Shown: in pieces, positions 13,056 to 14,277 of the stretch | Position numbering within the stretch: the first letter of the stretch is position 1 | Layout of the letters: each line of letters begins with the position of its first letter | NCBI GenBank assembly: GCA_030917445.1 | Contig: JAUPUR010000002.1 | Span: 1-14,277, forward strand | Direction: 5' to 3' | Origin: Patescibacteria group bacterium | Lineage (GTDB): Bacteria; Patescibacteriota; Microgenomatia; Levybacterales; UBA12049 | DNA: 14,277 nt | The notes under the pieces: model-generated | What the model was told of the DNA's origin: nothing | Seen by the model: the letters and a program-made list of their open reading frames with translations, nothing else | Databases searched by the model: none | Program-made: the position numbers and the translations under genes

Positions 13056-13233
13056 GAGGAAGTTCCAGCGAGAACACAACAAGTTAAGTAGTCATTCTGT
13101 TTGGACAAAAGGCTGACGCGTTAGCGCGTTATGCATCGTAGTTCACGACAGAGGAGACGAGGGGCAAGGAGAAATCCTTGCCTCTTGCTCTGAGAAAAGT
13201 TGACATAATTTTTTTGAGAGCAAGAGTATTAAT
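13056..13233 (+). other. Structured trailer of the GC-rich unit
   Basis: No gene seen. An AGGAGG overlaps the stop of gene 2 (13054-13059) but no start codon follows at a usable distance. Hairpins: ACGCG/CGCGT (13116-13120/13125-13129), GGCAAGGA/TCCTTGCC with a GAAA loop (13163-13170/13175-13182), and CTCTTGCTCT/AGAGCAAGAG (13182-13191/13217-13226). The last two share or compete for the bases around 13182-13185. A lone TTGACA at 13200-13205 lacks a fitting -10. Confidence 0.5.
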
Positions 13234-13262
13234 AAAAAACCACCCATTAAGGGTGGTTTTTT
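13234..13262. terminator. Bidirectional intrinsic terminator
   Basis: CCACCC/GGGTGG (13240-13245/13251-13256) with loop ATTAA, flanked by six A on the left and six T on the right. It can stop plus-strand transcripts of the GC-rich unit and minus-strand transcripts of the tRNA whose 3' end is at 13269. Confidence 0.88.
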
Positions 13263-13268
13263 GTTGTG

Positions 13269-13336
13269 TTGCGGGATAAGGATCGAACCTTAACTGCAAG
13301 ATTATGAGCCTCGCGTGCACCTTACACTATCCCGCG
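13269..13336 (-). tRNA. tRNA-Met (CAU), initiator-like, with reduced T loop
   Basis: Read on the minus strand: CGCGGGA opens the acceptor and TCCCGCA closes it, leaving the C1/A72 mismatch that marks bacterial initiator tRNA. T8 A9, a D arm GTGT/GCAC-like with short loop, and an anticodon loop CTCATAA (anticodon CAU) follow. The anticodon stem CGAGG/TCTTG lacks the three consecutive G-C pairs usual in initiators. The T arm TAAGG/CCTTA has only six loop bases (TTCGAT). Total about 68 bases; no CCA encoded. A good promoter upstream (13387-13415) and a terminator just downstream argue that it is expressed. A degenerate tRNA is the alternative. Confidence 0.75.
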
Positions 13337-13386
13337 CGTATTCCACTACAGATAAAGAGCGGTCTCTCCTATCTTGGGACACAGTC

Positions 13387-13415
13387 ATTATAGCATTTGC
13401 CTCAGGGGTGGTCAA
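13387..13415 (-). promoter_or_regulatory. Promoter of the initiator-like tRNA (minus strand)
   Basis: On the minus strand TTGACC (13415-13410), 17 bases, TATAAT (13392-13387): 11 of 12 consensus positions. Start near 13380, about 44 bases before the tRNA. It physically interlocks with the plus-strand promoter at 13397-13426. Confidence 0.75.
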
Positions 13416-13426
13416 ACTGCTATACT
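13397..13426 (+). promoter_or_regulatory. Promoter of the elongator tRNA-Met (plus strand)
   Basis: TTGCCT (13397-13402), 18 bases, TATACT (13421-13426). Start near 13433, about a dozen bases before the tRNA at 13445. The -35 lies between the two elements of the opposing minus-strand promoter. Confidence 0.6.
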
Positions 13427-13444
13427 TTGGAGGCTAAAACATGC

Positions 13445-13518
13445 GGCAGGGTAGCTCAGCTGGTTAGAGCACGGCATTCATAACGCCGAGGTCGTGGGAT
13501 CGTGACCCACTCCTGCTA
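13445..13518 (+). tRNA. tRNA-Met (CAU), elongator
   Basis: 74 bases. Acceptor GGCAGGG/TCCTGCT (G-T pairs at both ends), T8 A9, D stem GCTC/GAGC with loop AGCTGGTTA, anticodon stem CGGCA/CGCCG (last pair A/C mismatched) with loop TTCATAA, variable AGGTC, T stem GTGGG/CCCAC, discriminator A13518, no CCA. The T loop is ATCGTGA: the usual T54 and A58 are exchanged to A54 and T58. An Ile-CAU (lysidine) identity is less likely because the window already has tRNA-Ile(UAU). Confidence 0.88.
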
Positions 13519-13541
13519 CACAGTCTTTATCCTCTTTTTGC

Positions 13542-13547
13542 TACAAT
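13542..13547 (+). promoter_or_regulatory. Candidate -10 element of murD
   Basis: TACAAT ends eight bases before the ATG at 13556, so a transcript from here would be leaderless. No clear -35 lies at the right distance, and read-through from the tRNA is possible. Confidence 0.35.
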
Positions 13548-13555
13548 ACAGTCTT

Positions 13556-14277
13556 ATGAAATACTCACAAGATAGTCTCAAGATAATTTCCGGAAAAAAA
13601 GTTGCCGTTCTTGGTATTGGAGTCGAAGGAATTACCGCAGGGTCATTCCTTCAGTCACATAAAGCAGATGTAGTACTTTTTGATGAAAGAAGGAGAGAAG
13701 AAATTGAGCCTGAATTTTTACAGAGAGCAGAGGAGTTGGGAATAACATGTGTTTTGAACAAGCCTTTTGGAGGATTGTCAGATTTTCATGTAATTGTGAG
13801 AAGTCCAGGTGTAAAAAAGACACATCCAGCAATAGTGGAAGCTGTAGAAAAAGGTGCCATTTTAACATCACAAACGAAGCTTTTCTTTGACTTTTGTCCA
13901 TGTCCGATTATTGGAGTTACAGGGACAAAGGGGAAAGGTACAACCTCTACACTCATCTATAAAATGCTTAAAGAAAGTGGAAAAGATGTTTTTCTCGGTG
14001 GAAATATTGGGACAGCCCCACTTGGATTTTTAGATCACCTCCATCCTCAATCTCTTGTCGTTCTTGAGCTTTCATCATTTCAATTACAAGATCTTCACAA
14101 AAGTCCTCATATTGCTGTGATGCTGATGGTTGTCCCTGAGCATTTAAATTATCACGAAGACATGGAAGAGTACGTTGATGCCAAAAGAAATATCCTTCGC
14201 TACCAAACACAAGATGATTTTGCCATTCTCAATCGAGATTATATTCCATCTCATGAATCAGATATCTTTACAGAAGC
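13556..14277 (+). CDS. murD: UDP-N-acetylmuramoyl-L-alanine--D-glutamate ligase, 3'-truncated by window edge
   Basis: The first 240 residues are present; the frame is still open at the last base. MurD adds D-glutamate to UDP-MurNAc-L-Ala in peptidoglycan precursor synthesis in the cytoplasm. Seen: N-terminal Rossmann motif VAVLGIGVEGITAGSFL (binds the UDP substrate), VRSPGV, the ATP loop GVTGTKGKGTT, GGNIGTAP, LELSSFQL, and PEHLNYHEDMEEYVDAKRNI, all in Mur ligase order. SSFQL and GGNIGTP favour MurD over MurC, MurE or MurF. The family's usual DHLDRH is EHLNYH here. It lies 37 bases after the elongator tRNA-Met, with a -10 element eight bases before the start and no ribosome binding site. Confidence 0.93.
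   Translation, partial: MKYSQDSLKIISGKKVAVLGIGVEGITAGSFLQSHKADVVLFDERRREEIEPEFLQRAEELGITCVLNKPFGGLSDFHVIVRSPGVKKTHPAIVEAVEKGAILTSQTKLFFDFCPCPIIGVTGTKGKGTTSTLIYKMLKESGKDVFLGGNIGTAPLGFLDHLHPQSLVVLELSSFQLQDLHKSPHIAVMLMVVPEHLNYHEDMEEYVDAKRNILRYQTQDDFAILNRDYIPSHESDIFTE

Noticed and set aside
13200..13230. TTGACA at 13200-13205 as a promoter for a further transcript
   Set aside because: No -10-like hexamer lies 16-18 bases downstream, and the bidirectional terminator follows at once.
1..14277. CRISPR arrays, insertion sequences or long direct repeats
   Set aside because: I saw no regularly spaced repeats, no transposase frame and no long terminal inverted repeats.

Overview
Organism. The window looks like a genome fragment of an uncultivated bacterium of the Candidate Phyla Radiation (Patescibacteria). 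The reasons are indirect: AT-rich, tightly packed genes, several starts without ribosome binding sites, a DivIC/FtsB-Xer-MurD style division and wall gene set, a membrane-anchored VirD4/HerA-like ATPase preceded by a small hypothetical protein, and tRNAs without encoded CCA. The assignment is an inference from gene style, not from a marker gene.

Region 1 (1-4772), cobalamin block. It starts inside an adenosylcobalamin-dependent (class II) ribonucleotide reductase. Directly after its stop lies a cobalamin riboswitch with an intrinsic terminator, then three tightly spaced genes: a membrane-anchored DUF4430 protein (transcobalamin-like domain), a small integral membrane protein of the ECF S-component-like type, and a PduO-type cob(I)alamin adenosyltransferase. 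A second cobalamin riboswitch with its own terminator follows and leads into a 419-residue protein of unknown function with a cysteine-rich, probably zinc-binding tail. Read together: capture corrinoid, import it, adenosylate it, use it in the reductase, with feedback through the two riboswitches. In both riboswitches the same loop (CGAGCA) can pair either with aptamer loop L5 or with the terminator's 5' arm, which gives a simple OFF-switch model. The unknown gene under the second riboswitch is the most interesting unexplained element.

Region 2 (4779-9024). A promoter sits almost on top of the start of a small disordered protein, followed by a 785-residue VirD4/HerA-type ATPase. Then come a tRNA-Ile with the rare anticodon UAU, a RimL-type acetyltransferase and an overlapping PIG-L/LmbE deacetylase.

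Region 3 (9021-10297). A tyrosine recombinase (minus strand, convergent with the deacetylase) and a divergent DivIC/FtsB-like division protein.

Region 4 (about 10300-13230). A base-composition island: a perfect sigma70-type promoter, a 240-base leader with three strong hairpins, and two genes with strong Shine-Dalgarno sequences and much higher GC than the rest. They encode a single-pass membrane protein and a large four-pass membrane protein with a big extracytoplasmic part. A structured trailer ends in a bidirectional terminator. This looks like horizontally acquired DNA of unknown function.

Region 5 (13234-14277). An initiator-like tRNA-Met (minus) and an elongator tRNA-Met (plus) are driven by interlocking divergent promoters. 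The 5' part of murD follows and runs off the window.
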